DNA of 64,000 nt from Pseudodesulfovibrio sp. zrk46 (GCF_012516435.1 NZ_CP051216.1:1242001-1306000); one strand, 5' to 3'. Shown: positions 25,659-33,677, numbered from the stretch's first letter. The notes: a model not told the origin generated them from the sequence alone. Program-made: numbers and translations.

Positions 25659-25979
25659 ATGTCTCGCAAAATCTCTCTGGCCGTCGCCACCGCTCTGTTG
25701 ACCGTTTTCGCTGTTTCCGCAGCTTTCGCCATGGGTGGCGGCAACGCCCGCAAGGGTAAGTTCCTGTACCGCAAGAACTGCCGCTCTTGTCACGGCAGCA
25801 CCGCTTCCGACCTGAGCCCCGCATCCAAGACTCAGGCCGAGTGGAAGGCCACCTTCGCCGACAAGACCAAGATCAAGTGTTCCGGCGATTGGACCATCTC
25901 CGATAAGGATCTCAACGACATCTTCACCTACCTGCACGACTACGCTTCGGACTCCCCGTCCCCGGCCAAGTGCAGCTAA
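25659..25979 (+). CDS. Periplasmic monohaem cytochrome c
   Basis: A 106-residue exported cytochrome. The chosen ATG (25659) has GGAGG seven bases upstream; an ATG four codons earlier would place the ribosome-binding site inside the gene. A signal peptide (about 1-24, ending AFA) is followed by a haem site CRSCH and later KIKCSGDW. One haem is expected, carrying electrons in the periplasm. It is the first gene after the CstR-type promoter and lies 160 bases before the molybdopterin reductase. Confidence 0.88.
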   Translation: MSRKISLAVATALLTVFAVSAAFAMGGGNARKGKFLYRKNCRSCHGSTASDLSPASKTQAEWKATFADKTKIKCSGDWTISDKDLNDIFTYLHDYASDSPSPAKCS

Positions 25980-26039
25980 GCTGGTAAATCTCGGTGCATT
26001 CCCCCTGATGGCGGAACGGGATGCACTGATCGCCATTCC

Positions 26040-26076
26040 GGTCGTCCTGCCCTGTGAGGGATGGGGCAGGACGACC
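26040..26076. promoter_or_regulatory. 13-bp hairpin between cytochrome c and reductase genes
   Basis: GGTCGTCCTGCCC pairs perfectly with GGGCAGGACGACC, with no T-run. Inside an operon this could protect the 3' end of the cytochrome c message or attenuate readthrough. Confidence 0.45.
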
Positions 26077-26141
26077 TCCCTCGAACGAAACACCTGGACA
26101 GGTATCAATTTCGCTGAACGAGGAGCAACACCGGAGACGTT

Positions 26142-28337
26142 ATGTCAGATTCCAGTCACAAGTTATCACGCCGCGATTTTTTCCGGGCCTCTGGCCTGCT
26201 CGCGGCGGGTGCGGTAGGCGGCCCCGCAGTTCTGGGCGGCCTGAAGAAGGCGCAGGCGGCGCAACCCATGTCCAAGGCGTGGGATTCCAAATTTTCCGTC
26301 TGCGACATCTGTTTCAACAAGTGTGGTCTCATTGCCCGCGTGGAAGACGGGGTGGTCAAGAAGCTCGACCCCAACCCCAAGTTCCTGAAGTCGCGCGGCA
26401 TGCTGTGCGCCCGCGGCAATGCAGGCATCAGCCAGGTCTATGACCCGGACCGCCTCAAGTACCCCATGCTGCGCAAGGGTGCACGCGGCGAGGGCAAGTG
26501 GCAGCGCATCCCGTGGGATGAAGCCCTTGATATGGCTGCCGAGAAGATGCTGGACGTACGCAAGAAGTACCTCCCTTGCGGCCACCTCTTCTCCGCAGGC
26601 ACCGACCTGCACTCCAAGTTCGTCGGCCGCCTGGCAGAGGTCTACGGCTCGTTCAACGTCACTTCGCACGAGTCTCTCTGTCTGGTCTCCGGCAACCGCG
26701 CCTTTCTCGACACATACGGCGAAGTGCCCTTCCCGGATGTGCTCAACTCCAAGTACGTGCTCATGTGCGGCGCCAACCGCTTTGAAGCGTTGGTCACGCC
26801 GGACTCCATCGACCTGATGACCGCCATGCGTGAGAACGGCTGCAAGCTGGTCACGCTGGACCCGCGCTACACCAAGACCGCAGCCCTGTCGGACGAATGG
26901 TACGCCATCAAGCCCGGCACGGACATGGCCTTCATGCTGGCGCTGGCCCACGTCATCATCAATGAGAAGTTGTACGACCCGCAGTGGATCGCGGAGAAGA
27001 CCTACGGCATCGAGCAGCTGACCGCGCATGTGCAGAAGTACACCCCGCAGTTCGCCGCCGAGCAGTGTCAGATTCCGGCAGACGCCATCGTGCGCATTGC
27101 CCGCGATCTGGCTGCCAATGCCCCGGCCTCCATGGTCTACCCCGGCCGCCGCACCTCGGACTACGAGGACTCCACCCAGATCCGCCGCGCCTTTGCCATC
27201 GTCAACGGCCTGCTCGGCAACTGGGACCGTCCCGGTGGTCTGCTGGCAGCCCGTCAGGTGGGCCTCAAGGGCGTGCCCTACGATGCCCCGTGGTACGACG
27301 ACAACCACTACGAGCGCATCGACGAGCACAAGGTGCCCATGATGTTCGAGCACGAAGGCTCGTTCCTCATCACCCGCGACGCAGTCCTGGCCGACGATCC
27401 TTATGAAATCCGCGGCTGGCTGATCTACAAGACCAACCCCATGGGCACCGCGCCCAACCGGCAGAAGACCATCAAGATGATGGACAAGATGGATTTCGTC
27501 ACCGTCATCGACATCGCCATGTCCGACACCGCCTGGTATGCGGATCTGGTGCTGCCGTCCCAGTCCTATCTGGAACGGTACGACCCCTGCTCCGGTTTGC
27601 AGGGCTCCGTTGCCTGCGCCTGCGTGGTCAAGCGCGACCCGGTCATCGAGCCCATGTACGAATCCCGTTCCTGCTTCGACATCATGAAGGGACTGGCCAA
27701 CCGGATGGAGCTGGGCGAATACTTTGATTTCACCATTCCCGAGTACCGCCAGAAGCAGCTCGCAGGGCTGCCCAAGGCCGAAGAGATCATGGAGCGCGAC
27801 GGCGTCTACTACAACCCGTCCAAGGTATACGGCATCTATGAGGGCAAGGTGTACAAGACCCTGTCCAAGAAGGTCGAGCTGTACAACCAGCGCTACGAGC
27901 AGATGGGTATCGACCCGCTGCCCAACTACACCGAACCGACCAATATTCCCAAGAACCAGTTCCGCCTGATCGTGGGCCGCGATGCACTGACGACTCAGAC
28001 TTCCACGGCCAACAACGCCCTGCTGAACCAGTTCAACCCCACCAATACCCTGTGGATCAACACCGAGTCCGCGCAGAAGCTTGGCATCGCCCACGGCGAA
28101 CTGGTGCAGGTCACCAGCTCCGTAGGCACACAAGAGCTCAAGGCCAATGTCACGGACAAGATCAGGGGCGACGCGGTGTATATGCTTTCCGGCTACAACA
28201 CCCTGTCCACCATGCAGCACCTGTCGCATGGCAATGGCGCGTCCATCAACGAACTGCTGGAAGACGACTACGATGAAGTCACCGGCAACGCGTCCATGCA
28301 CACGACATTTGTCAGCGTAACAAGGAAGGTGGCGTAA
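26142..28337 (+). CDS. Molybdopterin sulfur-compound reductase, catalytic subunit (PhsA/PsrA-like)
   Basis: A 731-residue molybdo-bis(pterin) enzyme of the DMSO-reductase superfamily. The Tat signal SRRDFFRAS (9-17) sends it folded to the periplasm. It has a [4Fe-4S] site CDICFNKC...C (Cys54, 57, 61, 89), a probable Mo ligand Cys180 in SHESLC, and a C-terminal molybdopterin dinucleotide-binding domain. Length and partners (a four-cluster ferredoxin and a membrane cytochrome b) match thiosulfate, polysulfide or tetrathionate reductases. The surrounding rhodaneses and CstR-type regulator favour polysulfide or thiosulfate, which is inference. GGAG precedes the ATG. The stop overlaps the FeS subunit start. 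Confidence 0.88.
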   Translation: MSDSSHKLSRRDFFRASGLLAAGAVGGPAVLGGLKKAQAAQPMSKAWDSKFSVCDICFNKCGLIARVEDGVVKKLDPNPKFLKSRGMLCARGNAGISQVYDPDRLKYPMLRKGARGEGKWQRIPWDEALDMAAEKMLDVRKKYLPCGHLFSAGTDLHSKFVGRLAEVYGSFNVTSHESLCLVSGNRAFLDTYGEVPFPDVLNSKYVLMCGANRFEALVTPDSIDLMTAMRENGCKLVTLDPRYTKTAALSDEWYAIKPGTDMAFMLALAHVIINEKLYDPQWIAEKTYGIEQLTAHVQKYTPQFAAEQCQIPADAIVRIARDLAANAPASMVYPGRRTSDYEDSTQIRRAFAIVNGLLGNWDRPGGLLAARQVGLKGVPYDAPWYDDNHYERIDEHKVPMMFEHEGSFLITRDAVLADDPYEIRGWLIYKTNPMGTAPNRQKTIKMMDKMDFVTVIDIAMSDTAWYADLVLPSQSYLERYDPCSGLQGSVACACVVKRDPVIEPMYESRSCFDIMKGLANRMELGEYFDFTIPEYRQKQLAGLPKAEEIMERDGVYYNPSKVYGIYEGKVYKTLSKKVELYNQRYEQMGIDPLPNYTEPTNIPKNQFRLIVGRDALTTQTSTANNALLNQFNPTNTLWINTESAQKLGIAHGELVQVTSSVGTQELKANVTDKIRGDAVYMLSGYNTLSTMQHLSHGNGASINELLEDDYDEVTGNASMHTTFVSVTRKVA

Positions 28338-29080
28338 TGGCACAACAACTCGCCATGGTCATCGATGCGACCAAGTGCATCGACTGCAAGGGCTGTGTCG
28401 CAGCCTGTAAGGTAGCCAACGAGATTCCCGAAGGGCAGTGGCGTAACTGGATCAAGCAGGACGAGGGTCCGGCCACACCCGGCCCCCGCACCGGCGGCAA
28501 GGCCCGTTTCCAGCCCGGCGCATGCATGCACTGTGAGAACCCCACGTGCGTCAGCGCATGCCCCACCGGCGCCACCTACAAGGACAAGGAAACCGGCGAA
28601 GTGGTCATCAACAACGACCTCTGCATCGGTTGCGGCAACTGCATCCCGTCCTGCCCGTACGACGCCCGCTTCCGCAACGAAGTCACGCGCAAGGCAGACA
28701 AGTGCAACTACTGCCCCGAACGACGCGCCCAGGGCATCCCCCCGGCATGTGTGGACACCTGTCCCACCAAGGCCCGCGTCTTCGGTGATATCAATGACCC
28801 CGAATCCGAGGCTGGTCGCCTGTACCGCAAGAACAAGGCGCAGATTCAGCGCATTGCGGCCAAGACCGACACCAAGCCCAACATGTTCTACATCGGCGAT
28901 CCCGGCCTCAAGGACTGGGGTGGCGAGGCAGTGGTGCCCGCCTCTATGGTCGCCATGAAGGAGTCCGCGCCGTTCATCAAGGCCATGGTCGGCCTGTCCG
29001 GCCTCGGCGTACTCGCCATGCTCGGTCGCCAGCTCTTTGTCGGCTCCGACGATTCCCACAAGGAGGATTCCGATGCCTAA
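28337..29080 (+). CDS. Four-cluster FeS subunit of the reductase (PhsB/PsrB-like)
   Basis: A 247-residue electron-transfer subunit. It has four [4Fe-4S] sets: CIDCKGCVAAC, CMHCENPTCVSACP, CIGCGNCIPSCP and CNYCPERR...CVDTCP. No signal peptide is present, so it should ride with the Tat-exported catalytic subunit. Near the C-terminus one hydrophobic helix (MVGLSGLGVLAML) could anchor it to the membrane, as in HybA/FdnH-type subunits. It starts on the last base of the catalytic gene and overlaps the cytochrome b gene by eight bases. Confidence 0.9.
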   Translation: MAQQLAMVIDATKCIDCKGCVAACKVANEIPEGQWRNWIKQDEGPATPGPRTGGKARFQPGACMHCENPTCVSACPTGATYKDKETGEVVINNDLCIGCGNCIPSCPYDARFRNEVTRKADKCNYCPERRAQGIPPACVDTCPTKARVFGDINDPESEAGRLYRKNKAQIQRIAAKTDTKPNMFYIGDPGLKDWGGEAVVPASMVAMKESAPFIKAMVGLSGLGVLAMLGRQLFVGSDDSHKEDSDA

Positions 29081-29789
29081 GCTCCACAAGCGACACGACA
29101 AGTCGGATATCTTCATCCACTGGTTCAACGCGGCCTGCTGGCTGCTCCTGCTCCTCACCGGCGTGGGACTGATCCAGAACCCGGCCATCGACCCGTTCGG
29201 CTCCGGCTATCCCGAAGCCCTGCGCAACATGGTGGGCGGAGGCGGCAACCTGCTCATGATTCATGAGTACATCGGCATCGCCTGGATTATGGGCTTTGTC
29301 TTCTACCTGCTCATCAACGCCAAGGGCGCCATCTTCTTCCTCGGTGAAGTCTTTGCCGTGAGCCCGGCCCGCGACATGGGCTGGATGATCAAGAAGATGG
29401 TCCTCATGACCCTGGGGCCCAAGCCCCTCAAGATGATCGGCATGGACCCGAACCTGCCGGATCAGGGGTATTACAACATGGGCCAGAAGGCCTTTGCACA
29501 GGCCTCTGTGGTGGGCGGCATCGTCATCGCCGTCACCGGCGTGATCATGTTCCTGTCCGACCGCTCCTTTGGCGCGGAAGCCACCGGCATGGTCTCCTGG
29601 GCCGTCACCCTGCACTTCATCTCTGTGGGTCTGGTCTTCGCCGGGCTGCTGGTCCATGTTTACATGGCCGCCATCTCCCCCGAGGAACGCCCCGGCTTCA
29701 AGTCCATGTTCACCGGCGTAGTGCCCGACGACTACGCCAAGCATCACCACCGCCTGTGGTGGAATAAGATCAAGACCGAGGGTGAGTAG
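29073..29789 (+). CDS. Membrane cytochrome b subunit of the reductase
   Basis: A 238-residue integral membrane protein with four main helices of the FdnI/cytochrome b561 type. Candidate haem ligands are His in FIHWFNAAC, MIHEYIG, VTLHFISVG and LLVHVYM. The start is ATG at 29073 behind AAGGAGG. It would pass electrons from menaquinol to the FeS subunit. This differs from the NrfD-type anchor of Psr complexes and resembles the haem b-type anchor of PhsC. Confidence 0.88.
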   Translation: MPKLHKRHDKSDIFIHWFNAACWLLLLLTGVGLIQNPAIDPFGSGYPEALRNMVGGGGNLLMIHEYIGIAWIMGFVFYLLINAKGAIFFLGEVFAVSPARDMGWMIKKMVLMTLGPKPLKMIGMDPNLPDQGYYNMGQKAFAQASVVGGIVIAVTGVIMFLSDRSFGAEATGMVSWAVTLHFISVGLVFAGLLVHVYMAAISPEERPGFKSMFTGVVPDDYAKHHHRLWWNKIKTEGE

Positions 29790-29826
29790 CCCCCGGAAAA
29801 GATACTGTTAATGTGAGGAACCCTGT

Positions 29827-29847
29827 CCGGCGGCGAGGGGCCGCCGG
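29827..29847. promoter_or_regulatory. GC-rich hairpin between cytochrome b and rhodanese genes
   Basis: CCGGCGG pairs with CCGCCGG inside a wider AACCC...GGGTT pairing, with no T-run. It may separate the expression levels of the reductase and the rhodanese parts of the locus. Confidence 0.4.
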
Positions 29848-29885
29848 GTGGGGTTGGAAAAATCCGAAAAGGAAGGGAGTGTGTT

Positions 29886-30980
29886 ATGCACAAAAGATTA
29901 CTTACCGTTGTCATGATGCTGGTCTTCGCCATGACCGCCATGGCCGGTGTCTCTTTGGCCAGTGAAGCAAAGCAGTTCAAGAAGTTCCATTCTATCGTGG
30001 ACTACAAGTTCGTGGCCAAGTACGCCAAGATGCCCAAGCCCAAGGGCGTGATGATCGTCGATTCTCGTCCGTTCAAACCCAAGTACATCGCCGGTTACAT
30101 TCCGACTGCCGTGTCCATCCCGACCAGCCAGTTCGACAAGATGACCGACAAGCTCCCCGCCAACAAGGATGACCTGGTCATCTTCTACTGCGGTGGCTTC
30201 AAGTGCCCCCTGTCTCACAAGGCCGCTTTCAAGGCTGAGGCAATGGGCTACACCAACGTCAAGGTCTACGCTGCCGGTTTCCCGGACTTCAAGAAGAAGG
30301 CCGCTTACTACTCCATCGGCATTGAGACCCTCAAGGACATGATGGGCAATGGCGACAAGTTCGTTGCCATCGACGCACGTCCCTACAAGAAGTACCTTGC
30401 CGGTTCCGTTCCGGGCGCCCTCGGCATCCCCGAAAAGGAATTCGCCGACAAGCGCGACATGCTGCCCATCGGCAAGATGGACACCACCCTCGTGTACTTC
30501 TGCGGCGGCTACAAGTGTGCCCTGTCTCACAAGTCTGCGGTCAAGGCCCGCTACCTCGGCTACAAGAAGGTCGTGGTTGCTGAAGCCGGTTACCCCGCAT
30601 GGAAGGAAATGTACGGCGGCAGCGCAGCCATGGAAGTCAAGGCTGGCGAAGCTGAAGGCGCCGTGGACACCGAATGGTTCCTGGCCACCCTGAAGGACAA
30701 TCCTTCCTCCATCACCCTGATCGACGTGCGTGACGCCGAAGAATACGCAGCCGGTCACTTCCCGTCTGCCATCAACATGACCGCCGACCAGATCGAGAAG
30801 AACATCGACACCATCCCCACGGATAAGCCGATCGTCTTCTCCTGCGCCTCCGGCGCCCGTGCTGGCGAAGCCTACTACATCTTCATGGACATGAAGCCCA
30901 ACGTGAAGAACGTCTTCTACCTCGAAGCCACCAATGACTTCGGCGAAGACAACAGCTACGAAGTCCATCCCAACAAGTAG
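29886..30980 (+). CDS. Periplasmic triple-rhodanese protein
   Basis: A 364-residue exported protein with three rhodanese domains. The signal peptide spans about 1-26. Active-site loops are FYCGGFKCPLSHKAA in domain 1, YFCGGYKCALSHKSA in domain 2 and FSCASGARAGEA in domain 3. Rhodaneses carry sulfane sulfur as a cysteine persulfide, so this protein probably binds, hands over or detoxifies polysulfide-derived sulfur for the reductase. Domains 1 and 2 have a second Cys five residues after the catalytic one; domain 3 does not. GGGAG precedes the ATG. Confidence 0.9.
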   Translation: MHKRLLTVVMMLVFAMTAMAGVSLASEAKQFKKFHSIVDYKFVAKYAKMPKPKGVMIVDSRPFKPKYIAGYIPTAVSIPTSQFDKMTDKLPANKDDLVIFYCGGFKCPLSHKAAFKAEAMGYTNVKVYAAGFPDFKKKAAYYSIGIETLKDMMGNGDKFVAIDARPYKKYLAGSVPGALGIPEKEFADKRDMLPIGKMDTTLVYFCGGYKCALSHKSAVKARYLGYKKVVVAEAGYPAWKEMYGGSAAMEVKAGEAEGAVDTEWFLATLKDNPSSITLIDVRDAEEYAAGHFPSAINMTADQIEKNIDTIPTDKPIVFSCASGARAGEAYYIFMDMKPNVKNVFYLEATNDFGEDNSYEVHPNK

Positions 30981-30996
30981 GGATCGACATAATCTT

Positions 30997-31034
30997 CAGG
31001 ACCGGGGACATCCGCACCCCCGTTCCCGGTCCTG
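30997..31034. terminator. 10-bp hairpin between the two rhodanese genes
   Basis: CAGGACCGGG pairs with CCCGGTCCTG around an 18-base loop, 17 bases after the rhodanese stop. It lacks a T-run, so it may be an attenuator or mRNA-end stabiliser. Confidence 0.45.
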
Positions 31035-31059
31035 AGCCCTATGGGGCGAGGAGCATTTC

Positions 31060-32070
31060 ATGCCGAGACACGTATCCTCCTTTGCATGCCTGCTCTTCGC
31101 CCTGTGCTTTTTTCTCACCCCGACCGCCCACGCAGACGACGCGGAGATCTGGTGGGGCTCGGCCGTCAAGGACGCCGAAGAGGACGGGTACAAGCTCATT
31201 GACACAAAGGAACTGGCCGCCCTGCTCAAAGCCGACTCCGACGTCCTCATCCTTGATGTGCGCGCCGACTACGAGCATGAAGCCGGACGGCTGCCCGGGG
31301 CTTCCAATCTGGAATTCGACCTCGGCGACCGCATTGATCTGCCTGAAGACAAGCGCAAGGCGTTCATCGAACTGGTTGGTCCCGACAAGAAGCGGCAGCT
31401 GGTCATCTACTGCCGCAGCTTCCGTTGACTGCGCTCCGGAATTGCATCGCGCTGGGCAGCGCGACTCGGCTACACCGAAGTATATCGGTACCCCGCAGGC
31501 TTCCACGGCTGGAAGGCTCACCATCCTGAATTGGTGGAGGGCTCGGAAGAGAAGAAGCATGTGCTGACTGTGGGCGAGAACTTCCCGGATTGTCGCGTGG
31601 CCGTGCTCAACGGCGACGAGGATCGTCAGTATCTCGGCCTGCCGGACAACGCGAAGTGGCTGGCTCTGTCTGATCTCAACGCCCGCTTCGTGCTCATCCA
31701 GTTGTACAACACCATGTGCCACGACTGTGTGAACGAGACCAAGATGCTCACCCGCTTCTTTGAGGACGTGGAAAACGACCCGGTGCTGTCAGGCCGACTC
31801 AAGATCATCGGACTCGGCATATACGACTCCAACCGGAGCGTCATGCGGTTCAAAAAGCATTACGACGTGCTCTACCCGCTCTTTTCGGACAAGCACGGAC
31901 AGATCTTTGAATGTCTGGGTCAGGCGGAACTGCCACTGGCCTATCTCCTCCGGGCCAAAGGCGACGGCACCTGGATCATTGAACTGATCAAGCGGGGCTA
32001 TTTCGAGCCGGACGAAACATTTCTGCAGACGCTCAAGCTGGCCGTACAGCAGGCAGACGAAATTGATTAG
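31060..32070 (+). CDS. Rhodanese-thioredoxin fusion, probable selenoprotein (in-frame UGA, Sec123)
   Basis: Read through one TGA (31426-31428), this is a 336-residue exported protein. It has a signal peptide (about 1-25), a rhodanese domain (about 45-150) and a thioredoxin-like domain (about 165-336) with CHDC (Cys220, Cys223). GAGGAG precedes the ATG. Around the TGA the sequence is YCRSFR-U-LRSGIASRW. It aligns without gaps with YCGGFKC of the neighbouring rhodanese, TGA falling on the second Cys. A 7-bp hairpin (31447-31464) follows. The frame stays the same on both sides, with no other stop until 32070. The alternative is a nonsense-mutated gene giving a 122-residue fragment and a separate ORF starting at 31531. 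Selenocysteine is the better explanation, but no selA/B/C/D gene is in the window. Confidence 0.75.
31426..31464 (+). promoter_or_regulatory. UGA codon with candidate bacterial SECIS hairpin
   Basis: TGA at 31426 is followed after 18 bases by TCGCGCT-GGGC-AGCGCGA (31447-31464), a perfect 7-bp stem with G first in the loop. The first loop G is about 25 bases from the TGA. Bacterial SECIS elements have a short stem, a small loop with an early G, and lie in the coding region just after UGA. Confidence 0.65.
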
Positions 32071-32699
32071 GCTGCCAGCTTCTTGAGCACTGCCAGCGCA
32101 TGGCTGGTCGCTGCGACATACACGGCATTGGGCTCGCCCTTGGAAAGCGCCTCCTGGAATCGGAGCATCCACGGGAGCATTTCAATACGGGCGAAATCAA
32201 TGGCCGTCTGTTCCAGCTCGGATCGATCTTCGGTCCAGGCGGTGACGAGCAGGTGGTAGAGGTATTCCAGTTCGAGCGCTACGTGGTCCGGTGGCTCGTT
32301 GGAATCGAGGGAAAGTTCAAGGCCGCACTCGTTGAGCCGTTCCTGCATGGCCAGCGCGGTGTCGCCCATGGTGCGGGCCGCCGTGTCCTGATGGCAGGAT
32401 TGATACAGGGGCGCGACAACGCCGCCCTGTCCGGCAACAAAGAGGCGGACGTACTCGGTTTCGAGATCGTCCATGGCCACCGAGTCGGACGAAGCGGGTA
32501 ATGTGGCTTGAAGGTTCTTGAGAGAGCGGGTAAGGTCGTCCGCCTCGCCGGAGGCACGAGCCATGAGTTCGGGCACCCCGGCATCAATAAGGGCGACCCA
32601 GGTCCCGGCATCGGGACCATGAAAGATGGTGGCGAGCAATTCTATATTGTTGAGAATGAACACACGCTCGTCGGTATCTATGAATTTCAAGTCGGACAT
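32067..32699 (-). CDS. TorD/DmsD-family chaperone for the molybdoenzyme
   Basis: A 210-residue all-helical cytoplasmic chaperone. The family signature EPPDHVALELEYLYHLL (E-PDH-xxE) is present in the middle. Such proteins bind the Tat signal of a molybdoenzyme and keep it in the cytoplasm until its cofactor is inserted; the likely client is the reductase at 26142. The start is ATG at 32699 behind AGGGGG. It is divergent from the CstR-type gene across a shared operator and overlaps the selenoprotein gene tail-to-tail by four bases. Confidence 0.85.
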   Translation of the reverse strand: MSDLKFIDTDERVFILNNIELLATIFHGPDAGTWVALIDAGVPELMARASGEADDLTRSLKNLQATLPASSDSVAMDDLETEYVRLFVAGQGGVVAPLYQSCHQDTAARTMGDTALAMQERLNECGLELSLDSNEPPDHVALELEYLYHLLVTAWTEDRSELEQTAIDFARIEMLPWMLRFQEALSKGEPNAVYVAATSHALAVLKKLAA

Positions 32700-32723
32700 G
32701 GGGTCCCCCTGTTCGAAGTTATA

Positions 32724-32743
32724 TACCCTACTTCCGTAGGGTA
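32724..32743. promoter_or_regulatory. CsoR/CstR-type operator between chaperone and regulator genes
   Basis: TACCCTACTTCCGTAGGGTA is a perfect 8+8 inverted repeat with a 4-base centre. It lies 24 bases upstream of the chaperone ATG and 57 bases upstream of the regulator ATG, so one site can control both. It has the TACCC...GGGTA core of CsoR-family operators and resembles the site at 25521. Confidence 0.65.
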
Positions 32744-32800
32744 CGGCAGATTGATCGGTGTATCCGATATGCACGAGGTCATATACTAGAGGAGTTTGCG

Positions 32801-33094
32801 ATGAACGCAAGTGCCAACGAGTTGGAACAGGAACGGATCAAGAAAAATGTCATGTCGCGCATGAAGCGCATCGAAGGACAGGTCCGCGGCATCCAGCGCA
32901 TGATCGATGAAGGCAAAGAGTGTGAAGACATTCTCGTCCAGGTCCGTGCGGTGCGCTCCGCCCTGCAATCCGCCAACAAGCTGATTCTGAAACGCTATAT
33001 GCTCAAGTGTCACGCCGACACCGTCAACGGCGAGAACCCGGAAGAATCCCTCGACAAATTCATCAAGGTACTGACCGGATTCATCGAAGGCTAA
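32801..33094 (+). CDS. CstR-type persulfide-sensing repressor (CsoR/DUF156 family)
   Basis: A 97-residue four-helix repressor of the CsoR/RcnR/FrmR family. Cys41 and Cys70 are 29 residues apart, as are Cys31 and Cys60 of CstR, where they form the persulfide-sensing pair. Tyr66 replaces the His that CsoR needs for copper. The sensor should therefore respond to sulfane sulfur, not copper. It probably autoregulates through the palindrome at 32724 and controls the reductase locus through 25521. GAGGAG precedes the ATG. Persulfide sensing is inferred from residues and context. Confidence 0.85.
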   Translation: MNASANELEQERIKKNVMSRMKRIEGQVRGIQRMIDEGKECEDILVQVRAVRSALQSANKLILKRYMLKCHADTVNGENPEESLDKFIKVLTGFIEG

Positions 33095-33114
33095 CGCCCA
33101 TACATGGAGAACCA

Positions 33115-33381
33115 ATGAAAAAGCTTATTCTCAGCGTGGCAATGCTCATGGCATTCGCCCTGCCCGCCATGGCGGGAACCGACTATAACGTTTGCTTCAA
33201 CAGTCTTGACGCCGACGGCAGCGACAGTGTGTCCCGCGGCGAATACCTGGTGGCCTTCCCCGATGCCGACCAGACCATGTTTGACAAGGCCGACGCCGAC
33301 AAGGATGGCGCCCTGTCTCACGAAGAGTGGGAAGAGTTCAAGGAAAGCCAAGGCTACGAGGAAGGCGAGCTTCACGGCTAA
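33115..33381 (+). CDS. Small periplasmic EF-hand protein
   Basis: An 88-residue protein with a signal peptide (1-20, ending AMA) and two canonical 12-residue calcium loops, DADGSDSVSRGE and DADKDGALSHEE. The start is ATG at 33115 with GGAG; an in-frame ATG 36 codons upstream overlaps the repressor gene and lacks a ribosome-binding site. It follows the CstR-type gene by 20 bases and is probably cotranscribed, but its link to sulfur metabolism is unknown. A terminator follows. Confidence 0.82.
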   Translation: MKKLILSVAMLMAFALPAMAGTDYNVCFNSLDADGSDSVSRGEYLVAFPDADQTMFDKADADKDGALSHEEWEEFKESQGYEEGELHG

Positions 33382-33405
33382 GTGAGCCGCAGTTCCCCAA
33401 GCAAG

Positions 33406-33450
33406 CGAAACCCGCCGCATTCCATACGGAGTGCGGCGGGTTTCGTTTTG
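33406..33450 (+). terminator. Terminator of the CstR/EF-hand unit
   Basis: CGAAACCCGCCGCA pairs with TGCGGCGGGTTTCG (33406-33445), followed by TTTTG. Confidence 0.85.
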
Positions 33451-33487
33451 GGAAATCAGATTTGAAAGTCGGCCTACGGCCTCCAAT

Positions 33488-33540
33488 TGTCGGGTGATTT
33501 CGCCTCCGGCGGGCAAGGACTCGCGCCCTTGCATCCCATT
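33488..33540. repeat. Repeat family A, left copy of an inverted pair
   Basis: GTCGGGTGATTTCGCCTCCG, GGGCAAGG and CCCTTGCATCCCATT. It forms an inverted pair with 33607-33677, with a terminator between them. Confidence 0.65.
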
Positions 33541-33562
33541 TTTTAGCCTTCGGCAAGAGCAT

Positions 33563-33593
33563 ATAAAAAAGGCTACGGGGCCCCGTAGCCTTT
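33563..33593 (-). terminator. Terminator of era
   Basis: A perfect 26-base palindrome, AAAGGCTACGGGG with CCCCGTAGCCTTT (33568-33593), followed on the minus strand by TTTTTTATAT. Confidence 0.85.
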
Positions 33594-33606
33594 AATTAAT
33601 TTCTAT

Positions 33607-33677
33607 TTGCGCCGTTAGGCGCATAATGGGATTCCAAAGGGTATAACCCTTTGGCCGCCGGAGGCGAAGTCACCTGA
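33607..33677. repeat. Repeat family A, right copy of an inverted pair
   Basis: TTGCGCCGTTAGGCGCA, ATGGGATTCCAAAGGG, CCCTTTGG and CCGGAGGCGAAGTCACCTGA. It is close to the reverse complement of the copies at 24241 and 42354. Confidence 0.65.

Noticed and set aside
26166-28343. Long open frame on the minus strand opposite the reductase gene
   Set aside because: It is the antisense of a GC-rich gene with strong codon bias and contains no domain; the plus-strand protein has full family motifs.
31060-31428. Reading the rhodanese as a pseudogene or as a separate 122-residue protein
   Set aside because: The downstream frame is undamaged for 214 codons, the TGA falls on a conserved Cys column and a SECIS-like hairpin follows. 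A lone stop mutation remains possible and is kept as the alternative.
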